Shown here piece after piece: positions 11,526-23,056 of a stretch of DNA of 64,000 nt; the first letter of the stretch is position 1; each line of letters starts with the position of its first letter. The notes under the pieces are model-generated. The model had not been told where the DNA came from. It saw only the letters and a list, made by a program, of their open reading frames with translations, and ran no database searches. Source of the stretch: Telopea speciosissima. Its lineage: Eukaryota; Streptophyta; Magnoliopsida; Proteales; Proteaceae. Position numbers and translations under genes: made by a program. The stretch lies in NCBI RefSeq assembly GCF_018873765.1, contig NC_057922.1:17807563-17871562 (forward strand), read 5' to 3'.

Positions 11526-13628
11526 TGGTCCCACTAAGATCTCATGGCTTCGCTACCCCCCTGTATACTTGAAAAATATATAAAGAAAGGTGGTTAGCAG
11601 GGTATCTAAAAATCAAGAGAAAAAAGCCACAAGTTATAAACTGTAGGTCTGAGGAGTCATTGAGCCTTTTGTGCTCTGTTTATTTTGTTAACGTTTTCTG
11701 GTTCTTGTTTCATGGCATGTGCTTTCTTTGTCCATTGGTACCAGATCTGTAAATTTCTGTTTGTAATTAGCACATCCAGTATTGCTATCTTGGTGCTTGC
11801 TGGTACTTACTTTTCTTGTCTTCTTTGGATGGTGGGCCTCATTGGGCGGTGAAGGTAAGTTTTGGTGTGTCTGTAGGTTGGTACTCTCCTCTTCGTTCTT
11901 GCTAGCTTGATTTTCTATGTTTCCTTGCTCACCTTCCTTTAAACTAGCCTGAGGCTTGTCTCTACTGCTCTATCCCAGCAGCTAACGACTTGAACTTAGT
12001 CTCTGCAGCTCCCTTTGTTTTCATCTGGTTATTTCTATAGGAGGGAGCTATTTCGCGATATTTCCCATTTGACCTATGTGGCCTAACTTGTGGACACCTC
12101 ATCTGGGTGTCTCACTTGCAACGTTGAATGTCTTTATTTCTACTTGATCTTCCAAGCAGTGCTGGCATTAACCCTCAGTTTTTGTTGGGGACCAAGATTA
12201 GGAAGCTGATCCTGTTTCTGATCAGGTTTCTCCTTCTCACCAGGATCTCTCCTGTGACTCTGAATCTGGTAGATCAGTATCCCAACTCCCTTTCTCGGAT
12301 ATCTATGTGCTTCTTTGCTTATCTTCGGCCATTATAGCCATTCCTGCTTTCTTTTGAGTTTACGCTACTTGATTTGGATGCGTGTCCCCCTGCCTGTTGC
12401 GTTTTATTGCATAGATAGATACCGTTCTGGATGCACTTTTCTCCTGTCATGTAAATAGATGTTGGAGTGCTTTTTCTTTGCTTCTTTCTATGCCTTGGTA
12501 TCTTGCTGTTTCCTATACTTTAAACTGTTGTTTCTAAATTCTTTAGTGTGGTTACTTGGTTCGTCTTTTCTTTGTGAATTATTAGTGTTTCGTTGTCTCT
12601 GTTTGCTCTCTTGTTGAACTAATACAGCTATGTTTCATTTCCTTAAAGTGCATGCTTCCCCTGTTTTTTCTGGTACAAAAGGCTCCTGCAGAGGTTACAT
12701 TGGGCTTTTTTACCATTAATATGAGATAGATTCTGTGACGGGCCAACCACAGGAATGGAGTGTATGTATGTATGGTAAAATTGCAACTTCACTGCCCCAA
12801 CTAGATAAGGTTATCTGAAGGGCCGAAATAATTTTTCCATGTGACAGGACGATGCGGTTGGCCATTCCAATGTTTTGATAGGATGCCACACTCGTGTAAA
12901 ATCAATTTCTATGTAGGAAAATTTTTAAAACCCCTAAGGACTGTAGATTCCCTAGACTCTAAACCTTATGTCAAAAGAAAATAACCAAGCAAAACTAGAA
13001 CTTGTGATCAGAAGTGCATCCCTTTCATATACAGGTATTGTAGAGAAAATTGTGCAATATTAGATACTTCTTGTCCAACAAATAAATAAAAAAATAAAAA
13101 AAAGGAAACAATTCATAAATGAACTCAGAAGATTAAGGCTTCCTTTGTTTTTCCATAAATTATTGAAAAATATATTTCACTGAAATATGCTACTATCTTA
13201 ACATGATTTAAAATCTCCCATTCAAAAACATTAAGCAGAAAAAACTTCTCTAATAAGGATGATATCAAAAAGTGAAAAAAAACTACATACTAAATTTCTG
13301 TGAGTTGTTCTCAGAAAACACATTAGTGGTTAACCTGAATATTTACTCAACTGGGTTTCGGATCCATAGACATGATAAGGGTACAAACTTGTTTACATAT
13401 ACCTATTCTACCCAAGCATATTCTACTATGAAGCCCAAACTGAACCAACAGAGGGTACAAGTTGGACATGCATAATGATCGCTTAATGTGTACCACCACA
13501 ATATGGGCCCCTTCAAGAGATTCTTGGGCTAAAATCCAATCTGATTGGATGATCCTGGCCATTGAATATATTAGTAATTGGAACCACGCAAGATACCTAT
13601 GATCACATTGATAGCTGATCATTGGGTA
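11526..13628. other. Non-coding stretch downstream of the ALS fragment
   Basis: T-rich, pyrimidine-biased sequence with no supportable coding region. The first few hundred bases may be ALS 3' flank copied along with the fragment. A 69-codon ORF at 12128 has no recognisable domain and I do not treat it as a gene. Confidence 0.4.
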
Positions 13629-13743
13629 CATAGTTGTCAAGGCGTCTCCTTGGTGTCCAGGCACCATAGTCGCCTAGGCAGTGTTGCCTTGCATCCAGGA
13701 CCACTCCAATGCCTTGGGTCACCTAGACGCCATGACAACTATG
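13629..13743. mobile_element. hAT-type MITE with near-perfect 8-bp TSD
   Basis: The element starts CATAGTTGTCAAGGCG and ends CGCCATGACAACTATG, an inverted pair. The flanks are ATTGGGTA (13621-13628) and ATTGGGAA (13744-13751), seven of eight identical, fitting hAT insertion. Length is 115 bp, with CGCC/GGCG-rich interior and no ORF. Confidence 0.75.
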
Positions 13744-13953
13744 ATTGGGAAACAAGTATGCAATGTGATATCGAGTAAGAAACATGAAGAAACATATTCT
13801 ATGCAATTGATTTTCATGCATAACTCGTTAGTTGAGTAAAATATCCTCAGCAGCAACTAGAAAACATATCTCCAACAATAGATGGACTAGTAACTCAGGA
13901 CATCTGGAATGAAAATTAAAAAGTCTAGTTGTAGAACATAGACAAAGTTATAC

Positions 13954-14014
13954 CTTATTAAACTTCTGTCCAGCCTCCAATGCTCTCTCTTTCTCACTTA
14001 TTCTCTTTGTCAGC
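13954..14014 (-). CDS. Putative internal coding exon, unidentified protein
   Basis: The minus strand shows acceptor CTCGTTTCAG, then one base plus 20 codons (LTKRISEKERALEAGQKFNK), then donor AAG/GTATAAC. Only this frame is open, and it connects in phase to the terminal exon at 10128-10268 across an intron of about 3.7 kb. The preceding exon would have to end with two bases of a codon; I found no convincing candidate between here and the PPR gene that lies upstream on the same strand. The exon could instead be spliced onto the PPR 3' untranslated region. Confidence 0.35.
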
Positions 14015-14890
14015 CTGAAACGAGTGAATTTGTTTAGCAAAACAAGATGGATTAAAATAGCAATAATCGCTTAAGATGTTTTAATCCAAATAATATATTA
14101 ACAGCACCCAACTTCATTTAGAATGGATAATGCTCTGTTGAGATGTATACAACTATAAAAATGAAATTGGAAAAAGTTCTAAAAGAAAACACAACTTCAT
14201 AAATAGGTCAGCAGGGATGCAGTTTGTAATTTGTTGATGGGGACAAAATGAAAACATGTTGCCAATCTCTCTATTTTTCATTATTTTACAAGGAACTTCT
14301 GAAGAAGAATAGAGCTTAAAAGTAGACATAACTCATCATTTTCTGCAGAAAAGAATTTTTTATACACTATAAAAGACTAGTAAGCTTCGCCTTGCCAATT
14401 ACAAGGAAGGTGAATACTTTATGGGTGCAGTAAATTGGGGAAAGATTATAAATGGGTGAATTAGATCTGTGTATTAATTTATGATTGAGCATTTGGAGGG
14501 AAGATTTTGTATACAAAGGGTCCATTTCTGGACTCCTTTTTGTCTATATCAGTGTATCTGATGAGCAGCTTGCTTTTTTCTTGTATCAACAAACTTATCT
14601 TTTTAAAATAAAAAATAAAAATCCAACAGTAAAAATCAACATAATAAGGATTTCTAAAGGTAGAAATTGCAGGAAGTTCACATGCATTCTCATTTGAGGA
14701 CAAAACAAGTTTCAATAAAGTGATTCTAATAACTGGTTCGTCATGTTTCGGGAAAATCAACAGAATATACTAAAGCCTTATAAAATGATAATGTTGCCTA
14801 GAAACCAAAGCCTAAGAAGGATATTACCTTCATTTAATCCAAGGATAATGTTTGAAACTGTATGTCATTATATAAACGAGAAGAATGATT

Positions 14891-17107
14891 TTAGAACTTA
14901 TCATCTGGCACAAAACCCATTTGCAGCATTTGGTCATGAAGTCGGAATGCCCCTTTTAAGTTGTCATCTGCAACATGCCCGTTTATCAATGATGTATATG
15001 TAGATTTATCAGGTTTTACACCTCTATCAATCATCTTCCTGTATATCATATCTGCCTCTTGCATTCTACCCTCTCTGCAGAACCCATTCAGGATTACATT
15101 GTATGTAATGACATCAGGTAAGAGCCCCTCACTTTCCATTTTATCGACCAAGCCAAAAGCCCTCTGTATATTTTCCTCTCTCACAAAACCATGAATCAGA
15201 GTATTATATGTTATTTTATCAGGACCTATCCCTTTTGCAATCATCTTGTTCAGGAACTCATCAGCTTTAGCAGCACCCTCAGATCGGCAATAACCTTTAA
15301 TAATTGAGTTACAAGTCACAAGATTGGGCTCAATTCCTTTTTCCATCATCTCATCCCACAATCTTAATGCATTGGTGACATTTCCTTTACTACAGAGACC
15401 ATTAATTAAAATGCTGTAAGAAATGTGATTAGGAAAAATTCTTCTAGACATCATATCATCGCATAACTCATTAACCTTGTCCATGTCGCCTTTCTTGCAG
15501 AATCCATCAATCAAAGTATTGTAGGTTACAATGTCTGGCTTGAGATTCCTCTGAATCATTGTCTCAAACAAGGCTACTGCTTTATCTACATATCCATCCT
15601 TACAGTAGCCATGTATGAGTGTAGTGAAAGTATAATAATCAGGTGATATCCCCCTCTCCACCATCTCACTGAAAACATCATCAGCATCAGATAATCTCCT
15701 CTCCTTGCAGAATCCATTCAAAATTGTATTGTATGTCACGACATCAGGAAGGCAACCTTGCTCCACCATTTCATCCCGCAGCTTGAGAGCCTCTGTTATA
15801 ATCCCATTTCTACAAAAAGCTCCAATAAGCATAGTATAAACCACACTGTCTGGAACCAAACCAGAACCCTTCATTCCTCTAAAATATGATAAAGCTTTGT
15901 CAAGCTCACCTCTCCTGGAAAATAACCCAATCAGCAAGCTAAAGCTAACTAAATCAGGGGCATGACCCTGTTGCAGCATTTCATTATATATTTCATCAGC
16001 AGCAGTTGCATCATTCTTTCTAGAACATTCCCCCAGCAATATATTATATGTGGATGTGTCAGGACTCAACCCAATCCTCAACATCTCACTCAGAGTCGAC
16101 CTTGCTCTCACATATTTTCCATTCTTACAGGCACCATTTATAATTGCATTATAAGTGACATTGCCAGGCCTTAACCCTTTGGCCGACATTGAGTCCATCA
16201 ACTTGAGAGCTTCTTCGAATTTTCCTTCACGACAAAGTGCATTGATTAGAGTATTATAAGTCACGATATCGGGGAAAACACCCTTCCCTTCCATTTCAGA
16301 TAAAAACATATTGGCATTTTCAGTCTTCCCTCCTTTACACAATGCATGGACCATGATATTCAGTGTATAAACATTCACTTGAATTCCGCTACCAATTACA
16401 TCATCATAGATCCCCCATGCCATATCAATCCAGTCAATTTTAACCAACCCTCCAAGAAGGCTATTGCAACCATTTATAGGAGGAGAAAAACCTCTACTTC
16501 TCAAGATCCGAAACGCTTCGGAAGCTTCCCTTAGTTTCCTTGCTTGGACATAAGTCCTAATCAGAAGATCAAAAACCAGCGGATTCGAATCACAATCCCG
16601 ATAAGTAGACACAAGTGAATCCACAATTTCAATCCTCGAAACACCACTTTTTCGAACCATTCGAAGAACTAAAACCTGAGCTTCAGATATCCTCCTACTC
16701 CTAACTAAGATATGAATCATCGCACTCAATGAGTAGGACGAGTGCTTGAAAGTTGGATTAGCTGCTAATAAATCTATAAACTTCTGGCCTAATAACAAAT
16801 TTGAGTGAAATTTGTACAGTACCTCGACGACAACCGACGGATTCAAATTGGATGAGAAATGGCGTAAGGAATTGAGCTTTCCTTGTATAAGATTCAAAAC
16901 GATCTTTTCTACCACGAAAGAATTAGTCAAAGATGTCGATAAATCCGTCTCCTCTGCTCTAATATCTTCTTTCAAAGAAATTTCTAAGGTTTGGATTGTC
17001 CTAGGGTTAGGGTTTGAGACGAAAGCGAAGCAGCGGAAGTAGTGAGAATACCTGAGATAGGGTGAATTTGTTTGGAGTAAAGCCTTTGCCCTAACAATGG
17101 TAGCCAT
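14891..17107 (-). CDS. P-class pentatricopeptide-repeat protein, At5g01110-type
   Basis: A single-exon 738-codon gene. The first 30 or so residues (MATIVRAKALLQTNSPYLRY...) are basic and hydroxylated, as in a mitochondrial or plastid presequence. From about residue 170 to the end it is made of roughly sixteen consecutive 35-residue P-type PPR motifs, seen as VTYNTLI-x2-FC and GLxPDxxTYN phrases at regular spacing. P-class PPR proteins bind organellar RNA one base per repeat and act in stabilisation, processing or translation. The sequence matches what I know of the Arabidopsis At5g01110 family member along its length, including the VDSLVSTYRDC, FDLLIRTYVQARKLREA and FVREENIQRAFGLV blocks and the C-terminal PDDKF, so orthology is likely. 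No DYW, E or SMR domain follows. The frame is uninterrupted and probably functional. The ATG at 17105-17107 is the first in frame before the presequence. Confidence 0.95.
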   Translation of the reverse strand: MATIVRAKALLQTNSPYLRYSHYFRCFAFVSNPNPRTIQTLEISLKEDIRAEETDLSTSLTNSFVVEKIVLNLIQGKLNSLRHFSSNLNPSVVVEVLYKFHSNLLLGQKFIDLLAANPTFKHSSYSLSAMIHILVRSRRISEAQVLVLRMVRKSGVSRIEIVDSLVSTYRDCDSNPLVFDLLIRTYVQARKLREASEAFRILRSRGFSPPINGCNSLLGGLVKIDWIDMAWGIYDDVIGSGIQVNVYTLNIMVHALCKGGKTENANMFLSEMEGKGVFPDIVTYNTLINALCREGKFEEALKLMDSMSAKGLRPGNVTYNAIINGACKNGKYVRARSTLSEMLRIGLSPDTSTYNILLGECSRKNDATAADEIYNEMLQQGHAPDLVSFSLLIGLFSRRGELDKALSYFRGMKGSGLVPDSVVYTMLIGAFCRNGIITEALKLRDEMVEQGCLPDVVTYNTILNGFCKERRLSDADDVFSEMVERGISPDYYTFTTLIHGYCKDGYVDKAVALFETMIQRNLKPDIVTYNTLIDGFCKKGDMDKVNELCDDMMSRRIFPNHISYSILINGLCSKGNVTNALRLWDEMMEKGIEPNLVTCNSIIKGYCRSEGAAKADEFLNKMIAKGIGPDKITYNTLIHGFVREENIQRAFGLVDKMESEGLLPDVITYNVILNGFCREGRMQEADMIYRKMIDRGVKPDKSTYTSLINGHVADDNLKGAFRLHDQMLQMGFVPDDKF

Positions 17108-17689
17108 TTGAAAATTTATAGCCGTTGCCGAGTTCTTTCGCGGGAATTCTTCTTGTTGGTTTTGATTTCCTTCCGAGAGCCAAGCACAGAAAGCAGCGAG
17201 GCAGAGAAGTTATTTATTGTAGATTTTTAGTTGCTTTGTGTCATGTCCAAGTTTTGACACAGCTGGGTCGGATCAACCCTAACTCAACTAACTCAACCCG
17301 GCCTGGTTGAATTTAGCCAATTGATGTCTTGATGTTAATTTTTTTTTTTTTTGGAACACAGTTTTTCTCTACCCATAGACGACCGTTCACCCACCATCCT
17401 AGGTTTCACAAACCCTTCCTAGGGATTTTGTATGTTCCAAAATACCCTCCGAATACCCATTCCCGTCCTCTCCCTCCCCTCGGTGAATGAGATCCCCATT
17501 CACTATGGGTGGAGGGAAACTCGGGCCTTTTTTTTTGTGGTAAAAGAATGATGCATAAACCATCTCCCACTTCGAAGGAACCGGTTTTCATACACAATTG
17601 TGTATGAAACCTTAGATCATTTCTTTTTTAATCTTTTTTCATTTCTTTGAAAGATTTTTTTTTTTTTTGCCGATTGAGTTATATGTTAG

Positions 17690-17811
17690 GGAGCAGACCT
17701 TGGTGTAATGGTAAGGGTGCTCCATTGTGACCAAGTGGCACAGGTTCGAGCCTGAAAACAACGTCTCTATTGAAAGTGGGGGTAAGGTTGCGTGCCTTTT
17801 TAGTTATATGT
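17690..17811 (+). mobile_element. Au-type SINE with 13-bp TSD
   Basis: The element reads like a tRNA: A-box-like TTGGTGTAATGGTAAGG, then CTCCATTGTGACC, B-box AGGTTCGAGCCTG and the family phrase GTAAGGTTGCGTGC. It is flanked by AGTTATATGTTAG (17677-17689) and AGTTATATGTCAG (17812-17824), 12 of 13 identical. This is the plant Au SINE layout. It is not a functional tRNA: there is no anticodon arm of normal length and no acceptor stem. Confidence 0.85.
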
Positions 17812-17824
17812 CAGGCACTTGATG

Positions 17825-18490
17825 GATATGCTACGTGTTAAATCAGATCCATTAACCTATCCCATACTAGGCTGGTCCAATCTAACATCCACAAGTTAGA
17901 TCAAGCCCCATTAGACACATAAAATTATACTACAAACCGAACCTAACCCTTACTCCCTGTAAAATGTAAAAACATTTGTAATGGAGCCACGAAGAACAAC
18001 GACTAACTAAAGAACTTGTCTTTGCAAATGAGTTTCAGATATTATCCAGCAGATAAAATCTACAAACATATAGTAGTATGTCTTGACTTATTTCTACACA
18101 TATCAAGTCCAAACACAAACATATATAGTAGTAGTCTATTGAACAATGCGTGAAAGTCACTTGGGCTTATTATGGTAAGGCAACAGCAACAAAGCACGCA
18201 GAAATCAGAAAATGAAGCTACTTAAATTTATATCGAGTTAAACTCCGAGTCTTGGAACACTCGATCAAGCAACCTTCTTTATTTTCAAACATATTTAAAA
18301 CCTCAACTTTGGAGAAGCCTACTGTGACAACTCCTCCACGAACAATACTTAATTTTCTCCTGACAAAATAAAGGAACTAATCAGAAAGTCCAATACCCAA
18401 CGCATAGAAATTTACATTCACTCACTATTCAAGTTGAGATGTGAAGCACTACATACCTGCAGAGAACCAGAAATCCAGATCTGAGGTGAA
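17825..18490. other. Intergenic region downstream of the first NLR
   Basis: No gene seen. It probably includes the 3' untranslated region and terminator of the minus-strand NLR ending at 18491. I did not identify a convincing polyadenylation signal. Confidence 0.4.
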
Positions 18491-21400
18491 CTACAAATCT
18501 TCTATGGTGACTCTTTTGTCAGCTTTAAACTTTTCAGTGAACTCCTTGGGCATTTTAGAGAATTTCAATCTCTTGAGTACTTCACGGAGCACCTTCAAGT
18601 TTTTGCAGGATATGATTTCCAATTCATCAAGTTTCGGCATTGCTCCATCCACCACAATCAATTCCTCCAGTTCCTCTAGCTCCTGAATAGTTAGTCTTTG
18701 AAGTTTCTTGAACCCTCCCTGTGAGCAACCCATACGTTTGCCTTTAAAGGATTTGGATGATAAGGTAAGAACCATTAACTCGGGCAGCTTCTCTAGTACT
18801 GGCATTGGGTCTTGTTCTAATTTGGTCTCAGACAAGGTGAGCTGAATGAGGTTAATTACTTGGAATCTGTCACGCTGAAATAACTTTTCTAACAACTGTC
18901 CCTGTCCCTGCTGCAAATAAAAACGGGCAGCAGAGTGAAACAACAAGAGTGTAATTCAGTAAACCAAAAAAAAAAAAAAAAAACTGGGAAATCTACATGT
19001 ACCTGATCAAAGACAGAATTCCTTCCAGTATACAGCTTAACTGAAGTATTAAAAGAGGGTAACCAGTCTTCTATGATGACAGAGCTTAGATGAGCAACCT
19101 TTTGACAATCACCCCCTTTAACAACATTACTGATGAAATCCTTAGGCATGTCAGTTAACCTCAATTCAGGGAGGGCGCCCTCTGGTACATTTGGAAGCAT
19201 CTTCAACTTTTTGCAGGATCTGATCTCTAATTCTTCAAGCTGTGCCATAGCTCCAGGCTCCACAGTCAATACCTCCAGATTCTCTAGTCTCCATATTCTT
19301 AGGACTCGAAGCTCTTTGAACTTTCCTGATGAGCAATGCATACGGTTGCCGGTGTAGGATTTGGAGAACAAACAAACTAGCTTTAGATTGGTTAGCCCCT
19401 CCAGTGTTGGCATTGGATCTTCGGTTAGTTCGGTCAGAGAAAAGGTGAGTGCAGTGAGGTTCGACCCAAAGTTATGGCAGAATTCTAACTTGTCTTCCCA
19501 CCGCCCCCGCAAATACATGCGTGAGAGTTGCTCATTTCTGAGGTTCTTCAACAACGAACTTGAAGGGGTCATCTTCGGTTCATGGTCTTTGGATGTCAAC
19601 TTCACCGTCTGAAGGTTTTGCAGTTTCCCAATCCACTCAGCCATTTCTTGTTTCTGAGGCTGAGTTAACCCCCGGCATGTCAATCTCAGTTTTTTAAGTT
19701 TTGTTAACTTGTCTAGACCATCCTTCACAGGACTCAAATTATCTACAATTACCCCTGATAAGGTTTTGAGGTCAGTCAAGGAACTCAATTGTGAAACGAG
19801 TCCGCTGCTGTGCCTCTCGTTCAGGTAAAGGTATTGTAGCCTTTTCATATCCTGAATCATGGGGTAAGAAGCAATGTCAGTATGTTTTGTATCCAGAGTT
19901 TGAAGGTTGTGCAACTTTTCGAGGGATGAAGGAAGTGTGTCCAAGTAAGTCCATCTTAATCCAAGGTACTGCAAGTTAATTAGCTCACCTATTTCCTTAG
20001 ATAGACTAGGTTTATACACACCCTCTAGATCAAGCACCCTAAGAAACAACAAATGGTTATTATTGATGCATCTCCTAAGAAAGCTCCCTACTTCTTGCCC
20101 ATGTTTATATCCTCCTGGATAATTGAAGCACCAGAAAGAACGGAGAGTTCTGTAAGGTTCTAAGTCTTCAGATGAATTCATGCTACAGTGAATGCGATGT
20201 GAATGGATGTTGTTGTCACAATGATCAGCAATTCTATAAATCCAACCCTTACCATCATCATGAGAAGATCCGATGGTACCTCCTCGGCCAGCTTTTAAGA
20301 TCTGAAGCAGCGGAAGATCATGGGGAATGCAGTATGCCTTGGTTATCCCAATAAAACTGACTTTCGCAGGCTGAATTAAGTTGAGATCTTTCAAGTCTTG
20401 CATCCACCGCGAAGCTGCTTCTTCCTCCATGCCGCCAGAATTTCCAGAATCGCTCTGCTGCCATAAACCAAAACTACCCTCTGCAGCCCATGACAGTCTC
20501 AACCTCCTTTCGGGGATTTTGGTCTTTGTAGGAAACAGATGCAAGAACTGTTTCACATGTAAAGGTAGGATTTCATCAACAGAGGATGACAAGTTAAACC
20601 AAGGGAGTTGCTCTTGACTGAGATGTGTATCTGTGCCATTGAGCACACATGACCACTCCAAAGTGTTTGCATTCGTGGAGGACAATAAATTTGCCAATTC
20701 TACAATTAAATAGGGGATTCCTCCACATTTTTTCACCATCTTCTTTCCAAGGTCTTCCAACTCTGCAGGGAGAGGGATGGGAGACTGATTCGGATCTGTT
20801 GTGTACTTGTCGTCACTTTCATTGCCGAGTTGCCAGGGAGCTATGAATACCTTCTTCTTGAACAACTTCCAGCTATCTGCTTCATTTAGTACCTTCATTC
20901 GGTGTGGTGAGCAGTCGGCAGAATAAGCAACCCCTGCATCCCGAGTTGTGAGGATAATGCTGCTTCCGCCTCCACTCTCTTTTAGAGTAATTTTCTCTCT
21001 CAGTTCAGTCCAGAGTTGAAGATCACAAACATCATCAATTACTATCAGATACCTCTTGTTCCAATGGAATTCCTTAATTTGTTTACAAATATCCTTCCAA
21101 ATGTCTTCCAAATCATTGTCCATTGCAGATGCACAAACCCATGCCTTACACTGAAAATGATAAACCACAGAACTGTTTTTATAAACCTGCCATGCCAGCG
21201 TTGTCTTTCCGATGCCTTGAATTCCAAGAACTGATACTATACTGTGGCTGTTGCGCTCGGCCAACAACTTTTCTTCCAGAGACCTCAGATCCTTCTCCAA
21301 ACCAACAACAGTATTACTTAGATACTCAAGATCCTCTGGTTCATCAAATTCAACGGAAGAGCGTATCCAATCTGACAGTTTAAATGTCTTTCCTCCCGAG

Positions 21401-21807
21401 TAATGGCTTGAAGATTCTTTATACTTCTCTTTAAAACCCTTGATCCTCTCTAATATCGGACTGATCTCCTTGTGAAAGTTTTTACGAGATCCAGAATCTT
21501 TACAGGGGGCATAAATCTTAAAGAGTGTCTTCCTTCTCCTGGCACGTGCTGTCCTGAGTACATAGTTCATTATGGCGTCTTCTGCCTCATGAATGGCGCT
21601 CTCCAAGTCCGCATAGTGCTTTTTTCTTGCAGTATCTTCGTTATCAGACCCTCCATCTTGATCTTCTAAGAATCTCCGGATAGCCAAAAGTTCACTGTGG
21701 GTCGGCTGGACTATCAACTGGACTTCGCTTTCGATATCCAATTGGGACTTTGCCTGACTGATCGTGTCCGTAAATTCGTCTATCATGGAAAGAACAGCTC
21801 TGGCCAT
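18491..21807 (-). CDS. CC-NB-ARC-LRR (CNL) immune receptor, two coding exons
   Basis: Exon 1 is 21807-19003 (935 codons) and exon 2 is 18910-18491 (139 codons plus stop), joined across a 92-bp intron with donor CAG/GTACATG and acceptor TTTGCAG; the predicted protein is 1074 residues. Without splicing the frame runs into a poly-F stretch and stops. Domains: an Rx-type coiled coil (1-150, EDVID-like EAEDAIMNY near 75-82), NB-ARC with P-loop GIQGIGKTT (195-203), kinase-2 RYLIVIDDVC (252-261), RNBS-B GSSIILTTRD (281-290), a GLPL variant GGIPYL (362-367) and an MHD variant PHD (495-497), then leucine-rich repeats to the end. NLRs sense pathogen effectors and trigger cell death and defence. Oddities: only about 48 residues separate P-loop and kinase-2, shorter than usual; the kinase-2 Trp is Cys; and exon 2 repeats the last LRR block of exon 1. 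Function is plausible but the compact nucleotide-binding region leaves doubt. Confidence 0.88.
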
Positions 21808-21821
21808 GGGTCTTTCTCCTC

Positions 21822-22091
21822 CTGGGGGGAAAAAATAAGCTTCAAACTTCGAAAGAGGATAGAAACTAACAGGATAGCAATAGCTCTTACATGATCATAA
21901 GTTGTGAAGAGTTTCAAGTAACATGGTAGTTGTGTTGTAAGTAGCTAAAAAACGAAGAGGGGTTTGGGGAAATATGTATTTCTTTACTGGTCTAAACACT
22001 GGGTTTTACAGAAATGTTCACTGCAAAACTATTAAGAATGCTTTTAAAACCCAAAAGTTGAAAGTAACAATGATGAAACAAATGTACTTAC
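21822..22091 (-). other. Probable 5'UTR intron of the first NLR
   Basis: Fifteen bases upstream of the start codon the minus strand shows a strong acceptor: a T/C tract ending CCCCCCAG (AG at 21823-21822). A consensus donor, GTAAGT, lies at 22091-22086 after CTTGGAAGGG. Together they define a 270-bp intron in the leader. Confidence 0.45.
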
Positions 22092-22435
22092 CCCTTCCAA
22101 GGAGGTCCAATAAAGAGGATCAGACCCGGATAAGTTATAAGGTGCTGTCCTCACGGACGCTGATTAAATAATCACGGTGATCTGTTTCTCATCGAATCCT
22201 CCACACCGGTTCCCAAACTGTATTTACTGGTCTGTAGGGAAAAAATAGTGGGGTGAGCTAAAAAACCCAGTAAAGGAAACATGGCAACCATACATACACA
22301 CATGCATATCAACATCATAAAACATGACATTGTTATGACATGAATTAATAGAAACATGGAATCATATAAGCATGAATAATTTAGTCTATACGTCAAGTCG
22401 ACATGGTAATCTGCCAAAATGTCATTTGTACGAAT

Positions 22436-23048
22436 TAGGGGTGAAATAGGGCTGGGTTTTCTAAAATCCTAACCCAATCTTGAATCCTCTTAGCTCAACC
22501 CAAGCCCAACCCGGCCTTAGGTCGGATTGAGATATCTCAGCCCAGGCCCAACCCTACCAGGCTCAATCCAGCCCAGTCCGGCCCTAATTGACCCTGATCG
22601 GACCGAGCTGGGTTGGGTTGGCCCTGATTGACCCTGATTTTTGCTAGGGCTTGGTTGACTTGCCTTGCTTCATGTGATTGGGTATTGGTTTGTTTCATAC
22701 TCAATTGACTATTAGACTTTTCTTTGGGTTAAAAAACTTAGCCCAATCTTAAAATAGTAAATATTTTTGTTCAATAGATAATTATCATTTTTTTGGGTAA
22801 ACCAATAGATAATTAGATACTAAACAAAAATTGTAAAATGTAAACAATAAATTGTAAAGTATAACCTAACACAAGTCGCAGGTCGGGCTGGGTTGGGCTT
22901 AGCCCGAGGCCTCAACCCTGGCCCAGCCCGACCCTAACCCAGGGCCTAAAATTTTAAACCCTAACCCGCCCTCAGGGTTGAAAAATCCAGCCCAGGCCCT
23001 ATTCGGCTTAGGGCAGGCTCGGGCCGACAGGGCCAAACTTACACCCTA
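22436..23048. mobile_element. hAT-type non-autonomous element with perfect 8-bp TSD
   Basis: GTACGAAT occurs at 22428-22435 and 23049-23056, directly abutting TAGGGGTGAAA at the left and TTACACCCTA at the right, which are inverted copies with few mismatches. The subterminal regions are rich in GGGTTGGG, CCAACCC and GGCCC words. At 613 bp it has no transposase. Perfect 8-bp duplication and TAGGGNTG ends fit hAT. Confidence 0.85.
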
Positions 23049-23056
23049 GTACGAAT

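Noticed and set aside
15962-17042. Plus-strand ORFs opposite the PPR gene
   Set aside because: Antisense shadows of a strongly conserved repeat protein.
17695-17770. tRNA gene-like A and B boxes
   Set aside because: Lacks a foldable acceptor stem and anticodon arm, and carries the Au SINE tail and target duplications, so it is a SINE.
20172-21400. Plus-strand ORFs opposite the first NLR
   Set aside because: Shadows of the minus-strand NLR; no independent domain or splice support.
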